A stretch of 64,000 nt of DNA from Actinomadura oligospora ATCC 43269 (lineage in GTDB: Bacteria > Actinomycetota > Actinomycetes > Streptosporangiales > Streptosporangiaceae): assembly GCF_000518265.1 (NCBI RefSeq), contig NZ_JADG01000009.1:248001-312000 (forward strand), given 5' to 3'. Made by a program: the position numbers and the translations under genes. Positions 53,480-61,725 of this stretch are shown piece after piece (positions within the stretch are counted from its first letter, which is position 1; each line of letters begins with the position of its first letter). Below the pieces are notes generated by a model. It was given only the letters and a program-made list of their open reading frames with translations, made no database searches and was not told the origin of the DNA.

Positions 53480-53504
53480 ATGTTAGGCAAGTGGTGGCTT
53501 GCCT
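53480..53504 (-). promoter_or_regulatory. Promoter and operator of the ArsR-VOC operon
   Basis: Reading the minus strand, the inverted repeat AGGCAAG-N6-CTTGCCT (plus-strand 53485-53491 and 53498-53504) precedes and overlaps TAACAT (53480-53485). Then GGAGTA leads to the GTG at 53473. A dimeric repressor bound here would block the -10 box directly. Confidence 0.65.
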
Positions 53505-53576
53505 GATGAGGCGGGGTGGGGTCGAGGTCGCGCGCCGTCGGTCCGCGCCCAATGTTTCGCCTGATGTTTCTCCTGG

Positions 53577-55346
53577 TCAGGAGCCGGTGGCGTCCGTGTC
53601 GGCGGGGACGCGGTGGCCGTCGGGGAGGCGTTCGGTGCGGCCCTGGCGATGCAGGTGTTCGAGCAACGCGATGGTGACGCGGCGTGGCGCGTCGAGCGCC
53701 TCGCGGGCCTGGCCGACGGTGAAGGGCTGCGGGAGTTCGTGCAGGACGCGCAGGGCGGCGCGGTCGCCGCCGGGGAGCAGGACGACGTCGCCGGGGAGGC
53801 GGAGGACGGCTCCGGCGCGTTCGGCGACGGCGAGGATCGGCGGGGTCAGGCCGATCTCTCCGAGCCGGTCGGCGGTGGGGGCGCGGAAGGGGGTGGCGGC
53901 GAGGTCGGCGCGGAGGCGGTCGACGGCGGCGACGACGGGCTGTGGGAGGCCCGGGCCGTGGACGCGTCCGGCGTCGAGGCGGAGCGGTGGCCGGACGAGG
54001 GCGGTGATGAGATCGCGGGCGGGGAGGGACAGGCGGAGGCGGGCGGTCTCGACGGGCAGGCCGGGGGCGAGCGGCCGGTCGGCGGCGTGGCGGGCGACCT
54101 CGTCGGCGAGGCGGCGGTGGAGGGCCTCCCAGTGGGCGGGGTCGGCGAGCCAGTCGCCGTCGAGGGCGACGGCGCCGGACGGCGGGCGGCAGCCCATGAC
54201 GGTGAGGTCGGCGCGGCGCAGGACGCCGTGACGGCGCAGGACGTGGGCTCCGTCGGGGCGGTCGGGCCAGGTGGCGAGTTCGCGGGCGCGTGCGGTGCCC
54301 GCGCCGCGGCGGACGAGGGTCGGCGGCCGGACGTCGAGGACACTGACGCCGGCGACGGCGCGGCGTCCGGGGTCGCGGAGCAGGGCGGTGTCGCCGATGT
54401 GGAGGGCGAGACGGTGGTTGAGGGTGAGGCGTGCGGTGTCGGGGCCGAGGGGGCGGAGGCGGACGGGGACGGCGGCCGATCCGATGTGGAGGGTCATCTG
54501 CCGGGCGAGGCGTCCGGACGCCTCGCCGAAGTGGGTGCGGACGTCGAGGGTGGTGGCGGCGGTCCAGGCCCCGGGGGTGACGAGGGCCATGCCGCGGGCG
54601 ACGTCGTCGCGGGCGACGCCGCGGAGGTTGAGGGCCACGCGGGCGACGCCGGTGGCGGTGTCGACGCGTTCCTTGGTGGTCTCGACGGCGCGGACGCGGA
54701 CGCGTCGTCCGGCGGGCATGAGGAGGAGTTCGTCGCCGGTGCGGACGGTTCCGGCGGGGAGGGTTCCGGTGACGACGGTGCCGCTGCCGGGGACGGTGAA
54801 GGCGCGGTCGATCCAGAGCCGGACGGGGGCGTCGGCGTCGGGGACGGGGAGCCGTGCGGCGAGGCGGTCGAGGGCGGCGACGAGTTCGGGGAGGCCCTCG
54901 CCGGTGGTGGCGCTGACGGTGACGGACTCGGATCCGGCGAGGCCGGTGGTGGCGAGGCGGGTGCGGGCCTGGCGGAGGGCGTGGCGGGGGTCGGCGAGGT
55001 CGGCGCGGGTGACGGCGAGGACGGCGTGGCGGACGCCGAGGGCGTCGAGGGCGTCGAGGTGCTCCTCGGTCTGCGGCATCCAGCCCTCGTCGGCGGCGAC
55101 GGTGAGCAGGACGGCGGGGACGGGCCCGACACCGGCGAGCATCGTGGTGACGAAGCGTTCGTGGCCGGGGACGTCCACGAAGGCGAGGCGGGTGCCGGAC
55201 GGCAGGTCGGTCCAGGCGAACCCGAGGTCGAGGGTGAGGCCGCGGCGGCGTTCCTCGGCGAGACGGTCGGGTTCCATGCCGGTGAGGGCGCGGACGAGGG
55301 TGGACTTGCCGTGGTCGACGTGCCCGGCGGTGGCGACGACCTGCAT
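53577..55346 (-). CDS. selB: Selenocysteine-specific elongation factor
   Basis: 589 residues. The GTPase domain is diagnostic: AGHVDHGKST (G1), RRRGLTLDLGFAW (G2 region), DVPGHERFV (G3) and TRAD (G4). SelB-type domains 2 and 3 follow, then a C-terminal set of winged helices that bind the SECIS hairpin (LRRADLTVMG and the final LHRQGRTERLPDG). SelB delivers Sec-tRNA(Sec) to UGA codons. Length is slightly short of the usual 600-plus. Its start overlaps the selA stop (TGATG), so the two are coupled. Confidence 0.95.
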   Translation of the reverse strand: MQVVATAGHVDHGKSTLVRALTGMEPDRLAEERRRGLTLDLGFAWTDLPSGTRLAFVDVPGHERFVTTMLAGVGPVPAVLLTVAADEGWMPQTEEHLDALDALGVRHAVLAVTRADLADPRHALRQARTRLATTGLAGSESVTVSATTGEGLPELVAALDRLAARLPVPDADAPVRLWIDRAFTVPGSGTVVTGTLPAGTVRTGDELLLMPAGRRVRVRAVETTKERVDTATGVARVALNLRGVARDDVARGMALVTPGAWTAATTLDVRTHFGEASGRLARQMTLHIGSAAVPVRLRPLGPDTARLTLNHRLALHIGDTALLRDPGRRAVAGVSVLDVRPPTLVRRGAGTARARELATWPDRPDGAHVLRRHGVLRRADLTVMGCRPPSGAVALDGDWLADPAHWEALHRRLADEVARHAADRPLAPGLPVETARLRLSLPARDLITALVRPPLRLDAGRVHGPGLPQPVVAAVDRLRADLAATPFRAPTADRLGEIGLTPPILAVAERAGAVLRLPGDVVLLPGGDRAALRVLHELPQPFTVGQAREALDAPRRVTIALLEHLHRQGRTERLPDGHRVPADTDATGS

Positions 55347-56785
55347 CAGTTCCCTTCCGTGGCGGCGTTCGGGACGGCAGGCGGTCCGGCGGGCGCGTCA
55401 GCGTTGGCGTTGGCGTCGGGATCGGCGGTGGGGTCGGTGAGGGTGGTGAGCACGGTGGTGAGGAGTTCTTCGTCGTCGTCGGGGTGGAGGGATCGGAGGT
55501 CGAGGAGGAGGCGGTCGTGGTCGAGGCGTCCGATGACGCGGGCGGCGCGGAGGGCGGGTTCGGCGGCGGCGGGAAGGGAGACGGCGTGGCTGGGCAGCGG
55601 GACGCCCGGGGCGCCGCCTCCCCCGACGACGGCGGTCGTGGCGGTGACGCGCACGTCGGGGGCGGGGAGTCCCGCGGTGAGGGCGGCGGCGAGGGTCTCG
55701 GCGCGGCGGCGCAGGTCGCCGGTGTCGGCGTCGAGCATGGCGCGGACGGGCGGGACGGGGCCGCGCAGGGTCGCCTCGAGGGCGGCGAGGGTGAGTTTGT
55801 CGACCCGCAGGGCCCGGTAGAGGGGATGGCGGCGCAGCCTGGTCAGCAGGCCGGGGTCTCCGAGCAGGAGACCGGCCTGGGGGCCGCCGAGGAGTTTGTC
55901 GGCGGACGCGGTGACCAGGTGCGCGCCGTCCCGGAGGGCGGTGCGGGCGTCGGGTTCGTCGGGAAGGGCGGGGTGCGGGGCGAGCAGGCCGGAGCCGATG
56001 TCCACGATCAGGGGGACGCCGAGCGCGGCCAGTTCGTTGACCGGCGGGGCATAGGTGAAACCCTCGATCCTGAAGTTGGACGGGTGGACCTTGAGCACGA
56101 AACCGGTGCCCGGGCCGACGGCGGCGGCGTAGTCGGCGGTGGTGGTGCGGTTGGTGGTGCCGACCTCGCGGATCCGTGCGCCGGTGGCGGTGAGCAGGTC
56201 GGGGAGGCGGAAGCCGTCGCCGATCTCGACGAGTTCGCCGCGGCTGACGATGATCTCGCGGCCCGCGGCGAGGGCTGTGGCGGCGAGGGTGAGGGCCGCC
56301 GCGTTGTTGTTCACGATCTGGACGTCGGCGCCGGGCGGGCAGGCGTCGCGGAGGGCGGCGAGGGCTCCCGCGCCGCGCGGTCCCCGGCGTCCGGTGGCGA
56401 GGTCGTACTCGACGTCGGCGCATCCGGCGGCGGCGGTGAGGGCGTCGCGGGCGGCGTCCGACAGGGGGGCGCGGCCGAGGTTGGTGTGCAGGAGGACGCC
56501 GGTGGCGTTGAGGACGGGCCGCAGGGTCGTGGCGTGGTCGGGGAGGGCCGCGAGAACGGCTGTGACCAGGTCTTTCGCGGCGAGTTCTCCGGTGCGGACG
56601 CGGTGCTGGGCGTCGGTGACGGCCGCCTTGACCAGGCGGCGGCCGAGTCGCCGCCTGGCGTCGCGCAGGGCGGGGTCGGCGAGGACGGCGTCCGTGCGCG
56701 GGACGGCGCGGCGGGGGTCGCCGGTGGTCGCCGTGGCGGCGCGCGGGCCGTGGGCGGGGGTGGTGGTGTGCGGCCGGGGGTCCAC
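55346..56785 (-). CDS. selA: L-seryl-tRNA(Sec) selenium transferase
   Basis: 479 residues. SelA converts seryl-tRNA(Sec) to selenocysteyl-tRNA(Sec) using PLP and selenophosphate. Motifs: NATGVLLHTNLGRAPLS, ADVEYDLATGRRGPRG, VNNNAAALTLA, and the PLP-lysine in SADKLLGGPQAG. The GTG at 56785 is preferred, with GAGG upstream; a frame reaching 56836 exists. The C-terminal 30 residues are Asp/Ala/Pro-rich. selD and the tRNA gene selC are not in this window. Confidence 0.94.
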   Translation of the reverse strand: MDPRPHTTTPAHGPRAATATTGDPRRAVPRTDAVLADPALRDARRRLGRRLVKAAVTDAQHRVRTGELAAKDLVTAVLAALPDHATTLRPVLNATGVLLHTNLGRAPLSDAARDALTAAAGCADVEYDLATGRRGPRGAGALAALRDACPPGADVQIVNNNAAALTLAATALAAGREIIVSRGELVEIGDGFRLPDLLTATGARIREVGTTNRTTTADYAAAVGPGTGFVLKVHPSNFRIEGFTYAPPVNELAALGVPLIVDIGSGLLAPHPALPDEPDARTALRDGAHLVTASADKLLGGPQAGLLLGDPGLLTRLRRHPLYRALRVDKLTLAALEATLRGPVPPVRAMLDADTGDLRRRAETLAAALTAGLPAPDVRVTATTAVVGGGGAPGVPLPSHAVSLPAAAEPALRAARVIGRLDHDRLLLDLRSLHPDDDEELLTTVLTTLTDPTADPDANANADAPAGPPAVPNAATEGN

Positions 56786-56872
56786 CGACCTCACCCTAGG
56801 GAGGGTGGACCGGTCTAGGAAGCCGGTCACGCCCACACTGTGAGACGAATGACATCGCCGCGATTCGGGATG

Positions 56873-57466
56873 TCAGCGCGCCTCGGCCGTGGCAGGGGCG
56901 GGGGTGGCGGGCCGCGTGGGGTTGGGCTGTGCGGGGGTGGGGTCGGCGCAGCGGGAGCCGGTGGCCTCGGAGTGGGCGACGAAGTCGTCGACCATCCGGT
57001 GGACGAGCCGGGCGAGTTCGCGGAGTTCGTCCGGGGACCAGCCGGTGAGGGCGTCGTTCATCCAGGTGCGGCCGACGGCGCGGATGCAGTCGACGGCGTC
57101 GCGGCCGGTGTCGCTGAGCCGGACGCGCTGGGCGCGGCGGTCGTCGGGGTCGGGGACGCGGTCGACGTAGCCCGCGCGTTCGAGGCGCTGGACCTGGCGG
57201 GTGACGTGGGGGGCCTCGACGACCAGGCGGGCGGCGATCTCGCTGGGACGCATGGGGCCGTCGTTGTCGGCGAGCAGGCGCAGGAGCGGGACGGCGGCGC
57301 GGTCGACCGCGATGCCGGACGCGGCGACGACGCGGTCGTGCTGGCGGGCGCGGGTGAGCAGGTGCGCGACACGGGTGAGCGCCCGTTCGATCTCCATGAT
57401 CTCGTCGGGGGACGAGGCCGCCGGGGCGGCGGGAACGGCTTGGTCGGGGCGCTGCGGGGGCGTCAT
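56873..57466 (-). CDS. MarR-family repressor, divergent to an MFS exporter
   Basis: 197 residues. MarR winged helix at about 45-140: LADNDGPMRPSEIAARLVVE, APHVTRQVQRLERAGYVDRV and the wing PDDRRAQRVRLSDTGRDAV. The C-terminus is Pro/Thr-rich and probably disordered. The ATG at 57466 fits the AAGGTGAG ribosome site better than the GTG three codons upstream. It almost certainly represses the divergent exporter and itself through the shared dyad at 57491-57501. Confidence 0.9.
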   Translation of the reverse strand: MTPPQRPDQAVPAAPAASSPDEIMEIERALTRVAHLLTRARQHDRVVAASGIAVDRAAVPLLRLLADNDGPMRPSEIAARLVVEAPHVTRQVQRLERAGYVDRVPDPDDRRAQRVRLSDTGRDAVDCIRAVGRTWMNDALTGWSPDELRELARLVHRMVDDFVAHSEATGSRCADPTPAQPNPTRPATPAPATAEAR

Positions 57467-57476
57467 GTGACTCACC

Positions 57477-57511
57477 TTACAACCTAGTTGCTTAACTTAA
57501 GTAAGTATAAT
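57477..57511. promoter_or_regulatory. MarR operator and exporter promoter
   Basis: An AT-rich island in GC-rich DNA. It holds the perfect dyad CTTAA-C-TTAAG (57491-57501) and a consensus TATAAT at 57506-57511 for the rightward gene. A matching -35 is weak (TAGTTG 57485-57490, 15-base spacer). Binding at the dyad would block the promoter. Confidence 0.65.
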
Positions 57512-57606
57512 CGCCCCGTTGAACGAACCACTCCCCCCGGCGCGTTCCCGGACCGCCCCCCGGCGTGCTCCCAGGCGCCCCCGAACACCGGAAGGCCACG
57601 ACCTCC

Positions 57607-59088
57607 ATGACCCGCGCCACCGCGGCGCCGCACGGCACCGCCGAGCGTTCCGCTCCCGCCGCCCACACCGGGCTCGTGCTGTTCGCACTCGCCATCGCCG
57701 GGATGGTGGTGTCGGTGCAGCAGACCCTCGTCATCCCGCTGCTGCCCCGGCTGATGCAGCACTTCGACGCCTCGGTCACCACGGTGACCTGGGTGTTCAC
57801 CGCGTCCCTGCTGGCCGGGGCGGTCGCCACGCCGCTGCTGTCCCGGTTCGGCGACATGTACGGCAAGAAGACGATGATCCTTCTGGCGATGGCGCTGCTC
57901 ACCGCCGGGTCGGTGGTGTGCGCGCTGTCCTCCTCGCTCGGCGTGCTGGTCGCCGGGCGGGCGCTGCAGGGCGTGTCCTCGGCGATGATCCCGCTCGCCA
58001 TCGGCATGATCCGCGACACCTTCCCCCGGGAGAAGGTGACGACCGCGATCGGCCTGGTCAGCGCGACCATGGGCGTCGGCGGCACCGCGGGCATGATCGT
58101 CACCGGGCTCATCGCGGACCGCACCGAGAGCTACCGGCCGGTGTTCTGGATCGCCGCCGGGCTCGCCGCCGCCGGGATGGTCCTGGTCGCGGTCAGCGCC
58201 AAGGACCTGGGCGCCCGGCACGGCGGACGGCCCGACCTGGTCGGCGCGGCGCTGCTGGCCGGGTTCCTGGTCAGCCTGCTGCTCGGCATCAGCGAGGGCA
58301 ACGCGTGGGGCTGGACGTCCGGGCGGGTGCTCGGGCTGTTCGCCGCGGCGGTCGTGCTGTGCGCGGTGTGGGCGGTCGTCGAGCTGCGCGTCAAGGAGCC
58401 GCTGGTGCGGCTGAACCTGCTGGTCGGGCCGAAGTCGCTCACCGCGAACCTGGCGTCGGTCCTGCTCGGCTTCTCGATGTTCGCGGCGTTCACGCTGATC
58501 TCCAACTTCGTCCAGTCGCCGAAGGACAAGATCGGCTACGGGCTGAGCGGGTCGGTGCTGGACGTCGGCCTGTACATGCTGCCGAGCACGGTCACGATGC
58601 TGGTCTTCTCCGCCCTGGCCGGACGGATCGCCGCGCGCCTCGGCCCGGCGTTCACCCTGGCGATCGGGTCGGTGTTCGCGGGCCTCAGCTACGTGTGGCT
58701 GGCGGTGTCGAACGGGCACGTGTACGACGTGCTGGCGTTCAGCGCGATCCAGGGCATCGGGTTCGGCGTGGCGTACGCGGCGCTCGGGACGCTGGCCGTC
58801 CAGCACGTCCCGATGAGCCAGAGCGGCATCGCGTCCGGGATCAACTCGCTGGTCCGGACGGCGGGCGGCAGCATCGCGGGCGCGGTCACGGCGTCGGTGC
58901 TGACCAGCCGCGTCATCCCGCACACGCCGGTCCCGACGCTGCACGCCTACGTGCTGTGCTTCTGGATCGTGGCGGCGGGCGCGGGCCTGGCGGCGCTGGT
59001 GGCGCTGTTCCACGGGCTGCGGCACGGCGCGCACCACGACCCGGTGGAGGCGCAGGCTCCGTCGGTGGTCGTCGACGCGAACGGCTGA
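57607..59088 (+). CDS. MFS exporter, DHA2-like 14-helix type
   Basis: 493 residues with about 14 apolar helices. LIPLLPRLMQHFDAS-like D1 region, motif A LSRFGDMYGKKTMI, RALQGVSSAMIPLAIGMIRD, and motif C VSATMGVGGTAGMIVTGLIA. It probably exports a drug or toxic metabolite by proton antiport. The ATG at 57607 has GGAAGG upstream. A MarR-type gene is divergent with a clear operator between. A hairpin at 59107-59137 ends the transcript. Confidence 0.9.
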   Translation: MTRATAAPHGTAERSAPAAHTGLVLFALAIAGMVVSVQQTLVIPLLPRLMQHFDASVTTVTWVFTASLLAGAVATPLLSRFGDMYGKKTMILLAMALLTAGSVVCALSSSLGVLVAGRALQGVSSAMIPLAIGMIRDTFPREKVTTAIGLVSATMGVGGTAGMIVTGLIADRTESYRPVFWIAAGLAAAGMVLVAVSAKDLGARHGGRPDLVGAALLAGFLVSLLLGISEGNAWGWTSGRVLGLFAAAVVLCAVWAVVELRVKEPLVRLNLLVGPKSLTANLASVLLGFSMFAAFTLISNFVQSPKDKIGYGLSGSVLDVGLYMLPSTVTMLVFSALAGRIAARLGPAFTLAIGSVFAGLSYVWLAVSNGHVYDVLAFSAIQGIGFGVAYAALGTLAVQHVPMSQSGIASGINSLVRTAGGSIAGAVTASVLTSRVIPHTPVPTLHAYVLCFWIVAAGAGLAALVALFHGLRHGAHHDPVEAQAPSVVVDANG

Positions 59089-59106
59089 CCTCTCTGATCG
59101 ACCGTC

Positions 59107-59137
59107 CTGGGCCGCGTCCGCTTCGGGCGCGGCCCAG
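59107..59137 (+). terminator. Terminator after the MFS exporter gene
   Basis: A perfect 10-bp stem CTGGGCCGCG (59107-59116) / CGCGGCCCAG (59128-59137) with an 11-base loop, 18 bases past the stop. Confidence 0.7.
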
Positions 59138-59317
59138 CGCGTTCCCAGGGTGTCCCCATGGTGTTCCCGGGGCACCGGAAGCGCGGCGCGGCGGGCGCGG
59201 GCGACTGATCACCCTGGCCGGACGGTACGGGGCCCTTGACGAGAGGCGTCCGGGCCGTCCCTTATAGGGAGGCGCCCCGAAACACGCTTTGGGGCCGGGG
59301 AGCCGACGGAGGACGAC

Positions 59318-61228
59318 ATGGGCGCTTACGCCGCTGCGTTCGAACGCAGCATCTCCGACCCCACGCGCTTCTGGGGGCTGGCCGCGCGCGACATCCGCTG
59401 GCTGGTGCCGCCCGACCGGGTGCTGGACGACGGCGCCCCGCCGTTCTACCGGTGGTTCACCGGCGGTGAGCTGAACACATGCGACAACGCCCTGGACCGG
59501 CATGTCGAGGAGGGTCGCGGCGACCAGCCCGCCCTGATCTACGACTCCCCCGTCACCGGGACCGTCCGGACGTTCACCTACCGGGAGCTGACCGACCAGG
59601 TCGCGCGGTTCGCGGGCGCGCTGCGCGCGCAGGGCGTGGACCGCGGCGACCGCGTGGTCGTCTACCTGCCGATGATCCCCGAGGCGGTCGTCGCGATGCT
59701 CGCGTGCGCGCGCATCGGAGCGGTCCACTCGGTGGTGTTCGGCGGTTTCGCCGCGCCGGAGCTGGCCGCGCGCATCGACCACGCCCGTCCGAAGGCCGTG
59801 GTGTCGGCGTCCTGCGGGATCGAGGGGGCGCGGCTGGTCGCCTACAAGCCGCTGCTGGACGAGGCGCTGGAGCTGGCGTCCCACAAGGTCGAGCGGTGCG
59901 TGATCCGGCAGCGTCCGCAGCTGCACGCCGACCTGGCGCGTCCGCGCGACGTCGACTGGGACGAGGCGGTCGCCGCGGCCACTCCGGTCGGATGCGTGCC
60001 GGTCGCCGCGACCGACCCGCTCTACATCCTCTACACCTCCGGGACGACGGGCCGTCCGAAGGGGGTCGTCCGGGACAACGGCGGGCACGCGGTCGCGCTG
60101 CGCTGGTCGATGGAGAACCTGTTCGGGGTGGGGCCGGGCGACGTGTTCTGGGCGGCGTCCGACGTCGGCTGGGTCGTCGGGCACTCCTACATCGTGTACG
60201 CGCCGCTGCTGACCGGCTGCACGACCGTCCTGTACGAGGGCAAGCCGGTCGGGACGCCGGACGCGGGGGCGTTCTGGCGGGTGGCGGCGCAGCACCGGGT
60301 GAAGGCGCTGTTCACGGCGCCGACCGCGATCCGGGCGATCAAGAAGGAGGACCCGGACGGGCGGCTGCTCGCCCAGCACGACCTGGCGGCGCTGGACACC
60401 CTGTTCCTGGCGGGCGAGCGCCTCGACCCCGACACCTACCACTGGGCCGCGCGGATGCTCGGCCGTCCCGTCGTGGACCACTGGTGGCAGACCGAGACGG
60501 GCTGGCCGATGGTGTGCAACCCGCGCGGGCTCGAGCCGCTGCCGGTCAAGCCGGGCTCGCCGTCGGTGCCCGTCCCCGGCTACGACGTGCGGGTGCTGCG
60601 TCCGGACGGCTCGCCCGCCGGGCCGGACGAGGAGGGCGACATCGTCGTCCGGCTGCCGCTGCCGCCGGGCACGCTGCCGACGCTGTGGCAGGACGACGCG
60701 CGGTTCGTCGAGTCGTACCTGACCCGGTTCCCCGGCCACTACCTGAGCGGGGACGGCGGCCGGGTCGACCAGGACGGCTACGTGTGGGTCATGGGCCGCA
60801 CCGACGACGTGGTCAACGTGGCCGGGCACCGGCTGTCCACGGGCGTGATGGAGGAGGTCGTCGCGGCGCACCCGGCCGTGGCCGAGTGCGCGGTGATCGG
60901 CGTCCGGGACGCGCTGAAGGGCCAGGTGCCGCGCGGGCTGGTGGTGTTGAAGAGCGGGGTGGACGCCGCGCCGGAGACGGTGTGCGCGGAGCTGGTCGCG
61001 ATGGTCCGGGAGCGGATCGGGCCGGTGGCGGCGCTGAAGGAGGTCACCGTGGTGCCCGCGCTGCCGAAGACCCGGTCGGGGAAGATCCTGCGGGCTGCCA
61101 TGCGCGGGATCGCCGACGGCCGGGACGTCCCGGTGCCGTCGACGATCGAGGACCCCGCGGTGCTGGAGGAGCTCCGGCCCGTCCTGCGCGGCACGGGCCC
61201 CGGGGCCGCTCCCGGCGCGGGCGCCTGA
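59318..61228 (+). CDS. prpE: Propionyl-CoA (acyl-CoA) synthetase, PrpE-like
   Basis: 636 residues of the AMP-forming ANL superfamily. The P-loop YTSGTTGRPKG is at 239-249, followed by DVGWVVGHSYIVYAPLLTG, the PrpE-typical ALFTAPTAIRAIKKEDPDG, the A5 motif DHWWQTETGWPM and the catalytic Lys in KTRSGKILR. Acetyl-CoA synthetases have a related order, but the TAIR(A)IKKEDP region favours propionate. It activates short acids to acyl-CoA in the cytosol. The ATG follows GGAGGAC. There is no acyl transferase or prpBCD partner next to it. Confidence 0.88.
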   Translation: MGAYAAAFERSISDPTRFWGLAARDIRWLVPPDRVLDDGAPPFYRWFTGGELNTCDNALDRHVEEGRGDQPALIYDSPVTGTVRTFTYRELTDQVARFAGALRAQGVDRGDRVVVYLPMIPEAVVAMLACARIGAVHSVVFGGFAAPELAARIDHARPKAVVSASCGIEGARLVAYKPLLDEALELASHKVERCVIRQRPQLHADLARPRDVDWDEAVAAATPVGCVPVAATDPLYILYTSGTTGRPKGVVRDNGGHAVALRWSMENLFGVGPGDVFWAASDVGWVVGHSYIVYAPLLTGCTTVLYEGKPVGTPDAGAFWRVAAQHRVKALFTAPTAIRAIKKEDPDGRLLAQHDLAALDTLFLAGERLDPDTYHWAARMLGRPVVDHWWQTETGWPMVCNPRGLEPLPVKPGSPSVPVPGYDVRVLRPDGSPAGPDEEGDIVVRLPLPPGTLPTLWQDDARFVESYLTRFPGHYLSGDGGRVDQDGYVWVMGRTDDVVNVAGHRLSTGVMEEVVAAHPAVAECAVIGVRDALKGQVPRGLVVLKSGVDAAPETVCAELVAMVRERIGPVAALKEVTVVPALPKTRSGKILRAAMRGIADGRDVPVPSTIEDPAVLEELRPVLRGTGPGAAPGAGA

Positions 61229-61303
61229 GCGCGGTTCCGCTGACAACTGCTGCCGGTCAGGCTGCGTCGGGTCAGTGCCGCGTCCGGTCAGTGCTGGGTC
61301 CGT

Positions 61304-61576
61304 TCAGTGCTGGGTCGTCTTCTTGGGCCAGAAGGTCGCCACCAGGTAGACGCCGATGACGGCGAACACGATCTGGAAGAGGGTCTCCCAGAAGTTCCAG
61401 CCGTGGGTCCTCAGGCCGAACAGGTGGGCGACGCCGGTCCCGAGGAAGGCGGCGATGATACCGACGACCACGGTGAGCCAGATCGCCATGTCCTGTTTGC
61501 CGGGCACGATGAGGCGGCCCAGCGCACCGATGATCGCTCCGAAGATGATCGCGGTGAAGAATCCGCCGATGGTCAT
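61304..61576 (-). CDS. GlsB/YeaQ/YmgE-family small membrane protein
   Basis: 90 residues. Three apolar helices with GxxxG packing (IIFGAIIGALGRLIVPGKQ, IWLTVVVGIIAAFLGTGVAH and LFQIVFAVIGVYLVATFWP). This is the transglycosylase-associated/GlsB family, induced by general stress in several bacteria; the biochemical role is not known. The ATG at 61576 follows GGAGGAG; a frame reaching 61657 is non-coding. It ends KKTTQH. Confidence 0.88.
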   Translation of the reverse strand: MTIGGFFTAIIFGAIIGALGRLIVPGKQDMAIWLTVVVGIIAAFLGTGVAHLFGLRTHGWNFWETLFQIVFAVIGVYLVATFWPKKTTQH

Positions 61577-61725
61577 GTCCGCTCCTCCGGTGGAGAGGGG
61601 CCCCGCTCGGTCACGGAACCGTCCCAGGTCAGATACCCCGCGAAGGATCATTGACACGGACTGTGATCATCTCGTCACGGAGCGGACGGGGGCGGCGGCG
61701 GTCGCCGACGCCCCTGGCTCCGGCG

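Noticed and set aside
53613..55820. A 735-codon Gly/Glu-rich plus-strand frame over selB and selA
   Set aside because: Composition bias and lack of motifs show it is a shadow of selA-selB.
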